Part shown: positions 13,171-21,228 of the stretch, in pieces
Position numbering within the stretch: position 1 is the stretch's first letter
How the letters are laid out: the number at the start of each line of letters is the position of its first letter
Source of the DNA: Hyphomicrobiales bacterium
GTDB taxonomy: Bacteria > Pseudomonadota > Alphaproteobacteria > Rhizobiales > Beijerinckiaceae
Reading direction: 5' to 3'
Length of the DNA stretch: 21,577 bases
Assembly (NCBI GenBank): GCA_015655535.1
Contig: JAATEW010000315.1
Span: 1 to 21,577 of the forward strand
Translations under genes and position numbers: made by a program
Notes under the pieces: generated by a model
What the model saw: the letters and a program-made list of their open reading frames with translations, nothing else
Told to the model about the DNA's origin: nothing
Database searches by the model: none

Positions 13171-14238
13171 TCAGTTCAGGCGGGCGACGACGGCCAGACG
13201 CTTGATCTCGCCATTGCGATAGGCCTGAAGAAAGGCCTCATAATCTTTGACCGACACACAGCCGTTTGAATCGCCGTTCGGGCCAAGCATATAGCGATGC
13301 ACCAAGAGACCCGCGCGGCCATAGACGTCGCCGTCGCCGATGGGCGTCAGGCGGAGCGCCTGCACGCCATGGAAAAGCGACTCGCGCAGCGTGAGATCAT
13401 AAATATGCGGCGGCGTCGCGCCACGCATCCGTTCGCTCACGTAACGTGGATTGTCCAACCGGTCGCCTAGTCCCGAATGCGCTTCCAATTTCCGCCCATC
13501 GGGCAAATAGACAGTGCGCGCGGTGATATCGTAGACGGCAGTATAGCGATCATAGGCGCCTGACGGTTGCGCCGCGACGCTCGGGGCGGGCGTCGTCCGC
13601 ACGGCGCCGTCTTCCGGGTTGGCATAAGCGAGGGCGGGGCCCGGCTGCTGGTCGCCCATTCCGAAGAGTTTCGCAAAGATGGAGCGCGTGTCGGCGGCGG
13701 CCGCTGCCTGCGGCGTCCAGGCGGCGGTTTTGCTCGGCGCCGTCTGGCGGCCTTCCGGCTTCGCTGTGTTGTTTGCAGATTGCGCCACCAGATCGGAGGG
13801 ACGCGGCATCGGCACAGGAACGTTCTGAAGGAATTGCGGAACCGCGGGGACGGGGGCAGGTACGATGTTTTCCGCGTCAGCGACGGTTGTCTTAGCGGCG
13901 TCCGCCGTCCGTGTCGGATCGAAGCCCGCTCTCAGCGGCGCGCTTTGGGCGAAGGGGATCGGCACAGCGCCCAAGGAAAATGCCGGATTCAGCAATTCGC
14001 CATAGGGATTTGAAGCGGCCGGCGCGGCTTCGCCCGCGGATGCGGCGACCTGCGCGTGTTGCGCCGCCGGCTTGTCATCGCCGCTGGTGGCGGCGAAGCG
14101 GACATAAAGGAAGCCGGAGCCTAGCAATACGCTGAGAACAAGACAGACGGGACCGGAAACGGCCCGGGAAAAGTCCCGAAATGTACGGCCGCGGCCCTCG
14201 ATGGGGTAATCCTGCGGCGTGCAGATCTCGTATGTCAT
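13171..14238 (-). CDS. Membrane-anchored DUF2778 (L,D-transpeptidase-like) protein
   Basis: 355 residues: a short cytoplasmic N-terminus, one membrane helix (about 29-48), a long Ala/Pro-rich periplasmic linker (about 52-225), and a C-terminal DUF2778/tlde1-type domain (about 228-350). The domain ends in V-H314-R-Y-M-L-G-P-N-G-D-S324-N-G-C327-V-S-V, a His...S-x-G-C pattern like the active site of L,D-transpeptidases. The fold is used by peptidoglycan-modifying enzymes and by Tlde1 effectors of type VI secretion. Here the anchor and linker suggest a house-keeping envelope enzyme, not a secreted toxin, and no immunity gene is adjacent. The ATG at 14238 follows a G-rich stretch. A perfect CtrA-type box lies about 120 bp upstream. 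Confidence 0.78.
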   Translation of the reverse strand: MTYEICTPQDYPIEGRGRTFRDFSRAVSGPVCLVLSVLLGSGFLYVRFAATSGDDKPAAQHAQVAASAGEAAPAASNPYGELLNPAFSLGAVPIPFAQSAPLRAGFDPTRTADAAKTTVADAENIVPAPVPAVPQFLQNVPVPMPRPSDLVAQSANNTAKPEGRQTAPSKTAAWTPQAAAAADTRSIFAKLFGMGDQQPGPALAYANPEDGAVRTTPAPSVAAQPSGAYDRYTAVYDITARTVYLPDGRKLEAHSGLGDRLDNPRYVSERMRGATPPHIYDLTLRESLFHGVQALRLTPIGDGDVYGRAGLLVHRYMLGPNGDSNGCVSVKDYEAFLQAYRNGEIKRLAVVARLN

Positions 14239-14544
14239 TCGCCCCGCTCAGCCCGTTACTTTATCGAGCGCCTTTTGGCTTAGCTTAAGTTTGGCCTCTC
14301 CGAGCGGTAAGCGATGTCCGGACGGCGGCCAGCAAGCCTGTTGTTATTGGCGCTGCTTGGTTAACTGCCACTTAAACGTGTTGATTTTTCATATGACACA
14401 GGATTGTGACCAAGAAAAGGTGAAGCCCGAGGAACCTTTTCGCAGCCCGGGCGTTTGGTCCGAGCAAATTCTCGAATCTTTCCTGGAAACAACGCTTTGC
14501 ATCTCTCCCCGGGGCGTTGCTAAATCTACACGCGTGAACACTAT
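14239..14544. other. Intergenic region with CtrA box, upstream of the DUF2778 gene
   Basis: About 300 bp with no credible gene. It contains the CtrA-type box at 14361-14375 and should hold the promoter of the DUF2778 gene. Its right boundary is the decayed murU fragment. I see no other repeat or RNA gene. Confidence 0.5.
14361..14375 (-). promoter_or_regulatory. CtrA-type box upstream of the DUF2778 gene
   Basis: TTAA-CTGCCAC-TTAA, a perfect TTAA-N7-TTAA, 123-137 bp before the ATG at 14238. It is the second such site in the window and again lies upstream of a minus-strand envelope gene. Confidence 0.5.
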
Positions 14545-14655
14545 TTACATTGCAGCGCGCGCCAGGCCCCTTTCAGCGTCCCACGATGGCTTCCGGCGTT
14601 CCGACGTGCAGTCAGAATTCGTCGGATCTTTGACGTTGAGCGTCCTTCTTTCGAG
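14545..14655 (-). pseudogene. Decayed duplicate of the murU 3' end
   Basis: Read on the minus strand, this fragment matches the last 35 or so codons of murU. Bases 14584-14634 agree with 16159-16209 at 43 of 51 positions, and seven of the eight differences are transitions. Translation gives L-H-V-G-T-P-E-A-I identical to the intact protein. After one inserted base it continues G-D-A-E-R-x-L-x-R-A-x and stops, like the real C-terminus. The conserved tryptophan codon before L-H-V is TGA. It starts about 15 bases after the glycosyltransferase stop, so the glycosyltransferase gene lies between an intact and a decayed murU end in the same orientation. Confidence 0.75.
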
Positions 14656-14669
14656 ATTCGGATAGCTCT

Positions 14670-15980
14670 TCAACCCTCGGCAAAATGGCGGTTCTGAACC
14701 GCCTCCGCGACAAGGCTGCTGATAATGCGGTGCGGGTCGTAAGATTCGAATTCCTGTGCCATGGCCGCAGCGCGGCTTTTATAAGTGGGCGTGTCGAAAG
14801 CAAGCCGAACCGCGCGCTTGATGTCAGCGGGCTCCGGATGATCCGTCCCAAGGCTGATCCCGACCCCCGACCATGTGACGCGCGCCGAGACTTCCTTCTT
14901 GTCCTCGGTCGTCCCCGCGATGACAAGCGGAATGCCGAGGCTGAGCGCATTGAGAACCGAGCCATAGCCGCCGTTCGTCACAAGGAGGTCGAGTTTCGGC
15001 AAGAGCCAATCGAAAGGTAGAAATTCCGCGATGCGGGCATTCGGCGGGATGGTGCCGGGGAGCGTCTCGATCGGCCGCCCGCCGGTCGCGGCCACCACCA
15101 GCAAATCCGGTTCGTCCGCGAGCGCCGCGAAGGCTGGCGCGATCAAGCGGCCAAGATCGAAATTCGCGACCGTGCCTTGCGTGACAAGCACGATCTTTCG
15201 TGGGCCGTCGAGGTCGCCCGCCCAATCGGGCAAGGGAAAAGCGCGCGCCGGCGTCGGAAGCGCACCTATGAAGCGGAGGGTCGACGGCAGATTCCGGCGT
15301 GGATATTCGAGGCTCGGGACGCCGGGCTGGAGATAGAAGTCCGGAAGCATGACCGACGCGTCGAAGAAACTCGTCATCGCCAGGGGTGGGCGGCCGAGCT
15401 TGTCGAGCATGCTATTTAGATAATGCACAAGAGGCATCATGTAGCCGTCTTGGGCTTTTTTCGCAATTTCCCGATAGGCGGCACGTTCTTCTTCATTGCG
15501 TGCCGGCGGAAGCCCGGAAAAGGGCAATGCGCCGTCATCGCGCGAAAATCCTAGAAAGATCGCTCCGCAATGGATAATGGCGGGGCGCTTCGAGCGTGGC
15601 CCAAGCAGCATCGGCAGGGTCGCGTAGAAGAGCCCGCCCGCGATGATGACATCCGGCTCGAATTCGTCGGTGAGCGCTTGAAGCCCCGCGTATTGATCCG
15701 GCGTGCGCTCCATGAAAATGCGCTCGAAATTGACCCTCAATGTCTCGAAGCCCTGCGGCATCAGCTTCCGCTCGGGAAAAAACGTGTCGAGGTCGCGCAT
15801 GTCGACATCGGCTCTGCCAGGAAACGGGCGGAAGCCGAGCCCGTGGGCCTCGGCGCTGCTGCGAAATACGCTCGCCGTATAGGCGATGACCTCGTGGCCG
15901 TCTTCGGCGAGCATGCGCCCTGCGGCGAGGAGAGGGTTGAGGTGGCCCGCAAGCGGAGCGGCGGTGACAATGATTTTCAT
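14670..15980 (-). CDS. GT1-family (UGT/MGT-like) glycosyltransferase
   Basis: 436 residues from the ATG at 15980, with the GT-B layout of family GT1. The N-terminal acceptor half starts M-K-I-I-V-T-A-A-P-L-A-G-H-L-N-P, with H13 the probable catalytic base. The C-terminal donor half has I-V-L-V-T-Q-G-T, a buried E-F-L-P-F-D-W-L-L-P, and the nucleotide-sugar motif N-G-G-Y-G-S-V-L-N-A-L (about 336-346), followed by G-I-P-L-V. The family adds sugars to lipids, carotenoids, hopanoids or antibiotics; the substrate here is not predictable. Upstream in-frame starts exist (ATG 15995, others to 16085), but homology begins at 15980. The gene follows murU by about 140 bp and is flanked on the other side by a decayed murU end, so it is probably a late arrival at this locus. 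Confidence 0.85.
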   Translation of the reverse strand: MKIIVTAAPLAGHLNPLLAAGRMLAEDGHEVIAYTASVFRSSAEAHGLGFRPFPGRADVDMRDLDTFFPERKLMPQGFETLRVNFERIFMERTPDQYAGLQALTDEFEPDVIIAGGLFYATLPMLLGPRSKRPAIIHCGAIFLGFSRDDGALPFSGLPPARNEEERAAYREIAKKAQDGYMMPLVHYLNSMLDKLGRPPLAMTSFFDASVMLPDFYLQPGVPSLEYPRRNLPSTLRFIGALPTPARAFPLPDWAGDLDGPRKIVLVTQGTVANFDLGRLIAPAFAALADEPDLLVVAATGGRPIETLPGTIPPNARIAEFLPFDWLLPKLDLLVTNGGYGSVLNALSLGIPLVIAGTTEDKKEVSARVTWSGVGISLGTDHPEPADIKRAVRLAFDTPTYKSRAAAMAQEFESYDPHRIISSLVAEAVQNRHFAEG

Positions 15981-16005
15981 CTCTTCATTTTCCATGGAAA
16001 CATGG

Positions 16006-16027
16006 GCGTGCTTTTCGCAAAGCACGC
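16006..16027 (-). other. Perfect hairpin between murU and the glycosyltransferase
   Basis: GCGTGCTTT and AAAGCACGC form a perfect 9-bp stem with the loop TCGC, about 25 bases before the glycosyltransferase ATG. No T-tract follows in the minus direction, so it is not a classical terminator. It may affect translation of the downstream gene or mark an insertion boundary. Confidence 0.4.
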
Positions 16028-16120
16028 GCAATCGAATGGGCCATGGAAGATCAGGAGGACGGGTTACAAAACGATTGCAGCACAACAGCGGGATTACCGT
16101 TGCAATATGGAGACGAGCCG

Positions 16121-16849
16121 CTACTTGCCGGCCCGGGACAAAGCCCGCTCAGCATCTCCGATGGCCTCCGGCGTTCCGACATGCAGCCAGAATCCATCGA
16201 GTCTTTGTCCGTAAAGACGGCCTTTTTCCGCTGCCTCGAAAAAGAAGGGCGCAAGGCGGAAAATATCCTCGTCATGCCCGGCAAAAAGCTCCGGCTTGAT
16301 GATGCCGACGCCCGTATAGACGAAAGGCGCGACCTGGCGCTCCTTGCGCCTTTCGAGCCGCGCATCGGGGTCCATTGTGAAATCGCCGGGCCAATCCACG
16401 CCGATGCTCGCGGCCGAGGCCGCGACGAGCAGCAGAATGTCCATTTTGTCGGGCGCCCAATGTTCGGCCAGCATCGCGAGATTGTCGCGCGTGCCGCCGA
16501 CCCAGAAGGCATCCGTGTTGCACAGAAAAAACGGCTCCGTACCGAGCTCGGGCAAAGCCTTGCGAATGCCGCCGCCCTGATCGAGAAGCTTGCCGCGTTC
16601 GTCCGAGATCACGATGTGGGGAGCGGTGCGGTTGGCAAGGTGGGTTACGATCTGATCGGCGAAGTGATGCACATTGACGACGGCCGTCTCGACGCCGGCT
16701 TGGGCGAATCGGTCGAGCATATGGTCGATCAGCGGTTTGCCCCCGACTTTGACGAGCGGTTTCGGCAAAGTGTTCGTCACGGGCCGCATGCGGGTGCCGA
16801 GACCGGCGGCGAAGATCATAGCTCTTTTTGGCATGAAGGGATGAGGCAT
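16121..16849 (-). CDS. murU: N-acetylmuramate alpha-1-phosphate uridylyltransferase (MurU)
   Basis: 242-residue sugar-1-phosphate nucleotidyltransferase. The N-terminus carries the signature A-A-G-L-G-T-R-M-R-P (14-23) and K-P-L-V. D113 in C-N-T-D-A-F-W is the likely metal ligand, and G-F-W-L-H-V-G-T-P closes the domain. MurU converts MurNAc-1-phosphate and UTP to UDP-MurNAc in cell-wall recycling, bypassing MurA. The preceding gene encodes an AmgK-type sugar kinase that supplies the substrate; their gap is only 16 bp, so they are co-transcribed. This context separates MurU from other nucleotidyltransferases of the same fold. Start ATG at 16849; ATG at 16834 is possible. The 3' end is duplicated as a pseudogene at 14545-14655. 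Confidence 0.88.
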   Translation of the reverse strand: MPHPFMPKRAMIFAAGLGTRMRPVTNTLPKPLVKVGGKPLIDHMLDRFAQAGVETAVVNVHHFADQIVTHLANRTAPHIVISDERGKLLDQGGGIRKALPELGTEPFFLCNTDAFWVGGTRDNLAMLAEHWAPDKMDILLLVAASAASIGVDWPGDFTMDPDARLERRKERQVAPFVYTGVGIIKPELFAGHDEDIFRLAPFFFEAAEKGRLYGQRLDGFWLHVGTPEAIGDAERALSRAGK

Positions 16850-16865
16850 CGCTTGCTTTAAAACG

Positions 16866-18425
16866 TCATGATGTCGATTTTAGCAGACGCGGAAGATAAG
16901 TTTCGTACCAGACCCTCACTTCTGCCATGACAGGATGCGCCAGGTTTTTGACAAGATAATTTTCGACGCGCGGCAGATGCGAAAGATATTGTGGTTTGTG
17001 GTCGCGCTTGTCGAGCCTTGCGAAAATGCCGAGGATTTTCGTTGCCCGCTGCGCGCCCAGGAGCGCATAGGCGCGGGCAAACGTGCCGAGGTCGAAGCCT
17101 GGGTCCGCCTCGCGGCGCGCCCGCGCATAATGGCCAAGCAGCTTCAATTCGGCCTCGTTTGGTATAGTGGTCCTGGCATCCTGCAGGAGCGAGACGACGT
17201 CATAGGCGGGGTGGCCCAAGACGCAATCCTGAAAATCGAGCATGCCGATTCGGGCGGCTCCGCGTCTGTCCGGGAGCCAAAGAATGTTCGGCGAATGATA
17301 ATCGCGCAGCGTCCAGCTCTGCGGTGCCGTGAAGATTTCATTCAAGGCATGCCGCCATAAATTGACGTAGGTCGATTTGGCGCCCGACGCGAGGTTGATG
17401 CCGGCGATATGCGGCACGTACCAATCGACAAGCAGTTCGACTTCGATGGCGAGCGCGTCGAGATCGTAAGGCGGAATGTGGTAATCCACATCCTCGGTGA
17501 CGGGAATCACCGGCGGCAGACTGAGGCCGTGCAAATGGGCGAGCGCGGCGATGGCCTCGTCATAGCGCTCCATGATCATGCCTTGAGCGTCGGCGATCGG
17601 CTCCGTGCCGAGATCTTCGAGCAAGGCGAGACCCGCTTTGAGATCGCAATCGTAGATTTTGGGCGCTGAAAATCCGAGCGCGCGCAAACCGCGATCGATG
17701 GCGATGAAAGGCTTGATATCTTCGGCGAGCCGCGCGATCGCGCTATAGGGCTTGCCGAAGCGCACCGGCGGTCCGTCGGGTCTCGGCGGCGACATCACCA
17801 GAATGGCGGTCTCGCCGCCGGGCTTGACCAGTCTCTCATAGAGCCGCGTCGACGCATCGCCCTGCATGAATTGCCGCTTGGCGTCGAACCAGCCCGAGCG
17901 GCTCAAGAGCTCATGAATGGCTTTGGCCTGCGCGAGCCTGGCCGCGAAAACGCCGACCCCGGTCAGGACCGCGATGCGCTGCGTAGCGCCTTGCGCGGAA
18001 TCGAGATGGAAGGCGATATCGAGCCTGTCGGCGGCAAGGACATCGCCGGCCCGCTCCGGCCATTCGACGAGGACGAGCGCGCCTTCGGCGGCTTCGTCCC
18101 AGCCGAGTTCTGCTATGTCCCTTGGATGGGTGATCCGGAAGAGATCGGCATGCACGATCGGATGCGTCGGCGTCTCATAGATCTGCATCAAGGTGAAGGT
18201 CGGGCTCGGCACTTCGAGCTCGTGATCGCCGGTCAAAAGGCGGATGAGGGCGCGGGCAAAGGTCGTCTTGCCGGCACCTAGCTCGCCGGACAAGGTGAGG
18301 AGATCGCCTGCATGAAGCCAGGCGGCGACATCGCCTGCCAATGCCGATGTCGCTGTCTCGTCGGAGAGATCCACACGCCAAGTCGAATGGCGAGGCGTAT
18401 CGTTTGGCGCCTCAGCGGCCATCAT
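16866..18425 (-). CDS. tsaE: Fused TsaE (t6A ATPase) and AmgK-type amino-sugar kinase
   Basis: 519-residue bifunctional protein. Residues about 15-155 are TsaE, the ATPase of the TsaBDE complex that makes N6-threonylcarbamoyladenosine at tRNA position 37: Walker A G-E-L-G-A-G-K-T-T (47-55), then P-S-P-T-F-T and V-E-W-P-E-R. Residues about 185-505 are an aminoglycoside-phosphotransferase-fold kinase of the AmgK type: L-R-D375-Y-H-S-P-N380 is the catalytic loop and L-D397-F-Q-D the metal site. AmgK phosphorylates MurNAc and GlcNAc at C1 for MurU, the next gene. The fusion is common in this bacterial order. The His of the usual H-x-D is a leucine here, which I believe is normal for the fused forms. 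Start ATG at 18425 beside AAGAAGG; ATG at 18422 is equally likely. Confidence 0.88.
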   Translation of the reverse strand: MMAAEAPNDTPRHSTWRVDLSDETATSALAGDVAAWLHAGDLLTLSGELGAGKTTFARALIRLLTGDHELEVPSPTFTLMQIYETPTHPIVHADLFRITHPRDIAELGWDEAAEGALVLVEWPERAGDVLAADRLDIAFHLDSAQGATQRIAVLTGVGVFAARLAQAKAIHELLSRSGWFDAKRQFMQGDASTRLYERLVKPGGETAILVMSPPRPDGPPVRFGKPYSAIARLAEDIKPFIAIDRGLRALGFSAPKIYDCDLKAGLALLEDLGTEPIADAQGMIMERYDEAIAALAHLHGLSLPPVIPVTEDVDYHIPPYDLDALAIEVELLVDWYVPHIAGINLASGAKSTYVNLWRHALNEIFTAPQSWTLRDYHSPNILWLPDRRGAARIGMLDFQDCVLGHPAYDVVSLLQDARTTIPNEAELKLLGHYARARREADPGFDLGTFARAYALLGAQRATKILGIFARLDKRDHKPQYLSHLPRVENYLVKNLAHPVMAEVRVWYETYLPRLLKSTS

Positions 18426-18507
18426 CCTTCTTTCCCCCGATCGCTTCGCGCTGGCGGAGCCGCCGCCAAAGGACGATCACATAATGCAGCCGCGGAGCCT
18501 ATTCCAG

Positions 18508-21036
18508 CTAACCTTGCGTCCGCCTTTCCTGGCGCGGGCTCTCGGACTCCGGCCAAGCGTCGGCCCTCACATTCCCCAGCTTCACACCCTGCGCGGGAAA
18601 GATGCAAGTCACCGTGGTGCCTTCGCCCAGGACCGAATCGATCAAGACGCGTCCGCCATGCAATTCGACCAAAGACCGGACGATGGAAAGGCCAAGCCCG
18701 ACGCCGCGATGGCCGGAACCCGATGTCTCGCTGTGAAAGCGGTTGAACACGCGGTCGAGAACGTCCGAAGGTATCCCACGGCCCTGATCGCTGACCTTGA
18801 AAACGATGTCATTGTCGCGGCGCAATGCCGCCAATGTCACGCTCTGGCCGCGCGCCGAAAATCCGATCGCGTTCGAGAGCAGATTGAACAGAATCTGGCG
18901 GACGCGCTTGGCATCGGCCCGGAAGCTGCCGATGTCGTCGAGCGCGATGATCCGCAAATGAATGTCGGAATCGCTCACCCGGTCCTGGATGCCTTGCGCG
19001 GCGGCTTTCATCGTCTCTTTGATATCGACCTCTTCGAGCTGAAGCTCCATCGCATCCATGTCGATCGAGGCAAGGTCCAGAATATCGTTGATGATGGCGA
19101 GCAGCGCGGCGGAGGAGTTCATCACATAGCCGATATATTCGCGCTGTTTGTCATTTAAGGGGCCGATGGCGCCGTCGCCCAGCAATTGGATGAAGCCGAT
19201 GATCGTGGTGAGCGGCGAGCGCAGCTCATAAGAGACGTGATGAACGAAATCATTGCGCAGCTTCTCGGCATCGATCAGGGCTTGATTGCGCTCGGTGAGC
19301 GCGAGCTCGACATTGACGCCGGCCGTCATGTCGGTGAAGGCCAAGAGCGTCGCGCCATCCGGCAGCGGCAGGGCGGCGCAATCGAGAACGGTGCCGTCCC
19401 GGCGGGCAAAGCGCCGCTCGAATCCGGTGCGTTCGTCCTGCAGTCCGGCAACGAAGCCGCGGAGCTCGCCCCAGGCCGCCTCATCCGGATGAAGCAGGGC
19501 GCAAAGCGCCGCGACCTGATCGATATGGGGTCGCTCGGCGAGGTTTTTGGGATCGAGATTCCAAAGCTGGGCGAAGGCCGGATTGAACAATTTCAAGCGG
19601 CCATCCGTGCCGAAGACGGCGACGCCTTCCTTGAGCGTGTCGAGCGTCTCGCCCTGCACGCGGGTCAGGGCGTTGAATTGCGACTCGAGATGGAAGCGTT
19701 CGGTGACATCGTCGAAGAGATAGGTGACACCGCCCTGAGGGTTCGGGTTGACGACGATGCGCAGCGTCCGGCTGTCCGGCAAATACCAGACCTGCTCGCT
19801 CGTCTCGATCGACTGGTAGGAGGTCAGGAAGCTCTTTTTCCAGCTCCGGAAATCCGCCTGTTCGGGCAAGAGCCCGGCGGCGCGCAGACGGTCGAGGATT
19901 TGGGAATCGGTCGGTTTCTGGTCGAGGAAATTTTGGTCGAGCGCCCAGAGCGTCCGGTAGGCTGCGTTGTGGAAGATGAGGCGCTGAGAGCGGTCGAAAA
20001 TCGCGACGGCGGTCGGCAATTGATCGAGCGTTCGCGCATGCGCCTCGGTGAGACGGGACAGATCGGCGCGAATCGCCTCAAAATCGGAGAGATCGATGGC
20101 CATGCCGGCGGACGCAAATTCGCCGGGCACTTCGACAATATCGAACATGCGCCTTTCGCCGGCGACGACCGCCGGTGCGCGTTCGTGCCAAAGCCGTCCG
20201 GCGCGGCGTGCCGCGGATGCGCCCTCGCGGGCCCGCCATTCGAGAAGTTCGGCTTGCCTGAGAATGACATCGCCCGTGTCCTTCGCTTCGACGGCTTTCG
20301 CGAAGGGCGCATTGACCCAACTCAGCGTGCCATCCTCGTTGCGGATCCAGGCCGGATTGGGAATGGCATCGAGCATGGCATGCAAAGCATCGAGTTCGAT
20401 CACGGTTCGGATCTGGCACTCGCGCAGACGAATGACTTCGCGGCGGTCACCTGAGACATCGTGAATGCGCATGACGGCGCGCCCGGTGACGGCGCGGCCC
20501 TCGATTTCGAGATGGCGGGCGCCGAGGCTTTCGACGGCCAGGTGAAAGGCTTCGCCGCGCAGGCGCAATTTATCGACGAGAGAATCGAGTTTCTGGGCGG
20601 ATTCGGGCGGTAGCCATGAGCCGAAGCCCAAAACACGACGGGCGACGGGTGCGTCAGTGACAAGGGTGAGATCGCCGGTGATCTCCGGACCGCCATTCGC
20701 CGTGTCCCAGGCAATGATGATCTGCGGCTCGGCGGCCAGAAACACTTCGGCGCGGTCGAGTTTGGCGCGGATATTTGCAAGTTCGAGCGAGAGCGCGTTT
20801 TCGCGCTTCGTCCAGCTCTGACGGCCGGCGAGATGCAAAAGCGCCGTGATTGTCGAAAACAGAACAAGTCCGACGACGAGCGAAAGCCCGATGATGTCGT
20901 GGCTTTCACGCAGGCCTTGCAGGACGGCGAGCTGATCCGCGGTTTGCGCCGAAGCCTCAGGCGCAACACAGAAAAGAGGAAGGCCGAGGAGGGGCTTTTC
21001 AAGGGACAAGGCGATATGCCGATGCCGCCGTCCCAT
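18508..21036 (-). CDS. divL: Cell-cycle pseudo-histidine-kinase DivL (tyrosine in place of the histidine)
   Basis: 842-residue sensor-kinase-like protein. The N-terminus has a hydrophobic stretch (about 10-30) and a clear membrane helix (about 48-70). PAS-like regions follow at about 215-320, 330-450 and 460-575, then the dimerisation helix and an ATPase domain (about 705-815) with N box (Q-I-L-F-N-L-L-S-N-A), G1 (D-Q-G-R-G-I-P) and G2 (G-V-G-L-G-L-S). The H box reads H-H-V-S-Y603-E-L-R-S-P-L: the phospho-accepting histidine is tyrosine (codon TAT on the minus strand, 19228-19230). This is the hallmark of Caulobacter DivL, which works through DivK to control the CckA-CtrA relay. The ATG at 21036 has GGGGAG eight bases upstream. 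It is followed by tsaE-amgK after 82 bp. Four GANTC sites lie upstream. Confidence 0.88.
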   Translation of the reverse strand: MGRRHRHIALSLEKPLLGLPLFCVAPEASAQTADQLAVLQGLRESHDIIGLSLVVGLVLFSTITALLHLAGRQSWTKRENALSLELANIRAKLDRAEVFLAAEPQIIIAWDTANGGPEITGDLTLVTDAPVARRVLGFGSWLPPESAQKLDSLVDKLRLRGEAFHLAVESLGARHLEIEGRAVTGRAVMRIHDVSGDRREVIRLRECQIRTVIELDALHAMLDAIPNPAWIRNEDGTLSWVNAPFAKAVEAKDTGDVILRQAELLEWRAREGASAARRAGRLWHERAPAVVAGERRMFDIVEVPGEFASAGMAIDLSDFEAIRADLSRLTEAHARTLDQLPTAVAIFDRSQRLIFHNAAYRTLWALDQNFLDQKPTDSQILDRLRAAGLLPEQADFRSWKKSFLTSYQSIETSEQVWYLPDSRTLRIVVNPNPQGGVTYLFDDVTERFHLESQFNALTRVQGETLDTLKEGVAVFGTDGRLKLFNPAFAQLWNLDPKNLAERPHIDQVAALCALLHPDEAAWGELRGFVAGLQDERTGFERRFARRDGTVLDCAALPLPDGATLLAFTDMTAGVNVELALTERNQALIDAEKLRNDFVHHVSYELRSPLTTIIGFIQLLGDGAIGPLNDKQREYIGYVMNSSAALLAIINDILDLASIDMDAMELQLEEVDIKETMKAAAQGIQDRVSDSDIHLRIIALDDIGSFRADAKRVRQILFNLLSNAIGFSARGQSVTLAALRRDNDIVFKVSDQGRGIPSDVLDRVFNRFHSETSGSGHRGVGLGLSIVRSLVELHGGRVLIDSVLGEGTTVTCIFPAQGVKLGNVRADAWPESESPRQERRTQG

Positions 21037-21074
21037 TCAATGATCTCCCCACCGCTCGGCCATGGACTGCGTTC

Positions 21075-21217
21075 GAATCAGTCCACTTTAGCGATAAGAG
21101 GAGTCTTTGAGAATCGGGTTAATCTTTTCTTGTGGGTTGTTTCTATTTCGCCGCGCGATGGCTTGGGTCGCAGTGGCCAACCTTGCGCGAAGCTTGCGCT
21201 AGTTAGTGTCGGGACTC
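21075..21217. promoter_or_regulatory. Cluster of four GANTC (CcrM methylation) sites upstream of divL
   Basis: GAATC at 21075, GAGTC at 21101, GAATC at 21111 and GACTC at 21213 lie in the 295-bp gap before divL. GANTC is methylated by CcrM in alphaproteobacteria and its methylation state guides GcrA-dependent promoters. A TTAA half-site also occurs near 21119, but no full CtrA box. Confidence 0.4.
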
Positions 21218-21228
21218 AATCGGTGGGC

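Noticed and set aside
13171..14238. DUF2778 protein as a type VI secretion effector (Tlde1-like)
   Set aside because: It has a membrane anchor and long linker, no immunity gene next to it, and no secretion-system genes in the window.
14219..14665. Open frame on the + strand in the DUF2778-glycosyltransferase gap
   Set aside because: It crosses the CtrA box and the murU remnant, has no ribosome-binding site and no protein-like composition.
19186..20454. Long open frame (over 400 codons) on the + strand opposite divL
   Set aside because: It is the antisense of a clear DivL coding region; GC-rich codon bias leaves the opposite strand open. Its translation has no recognisable motif.
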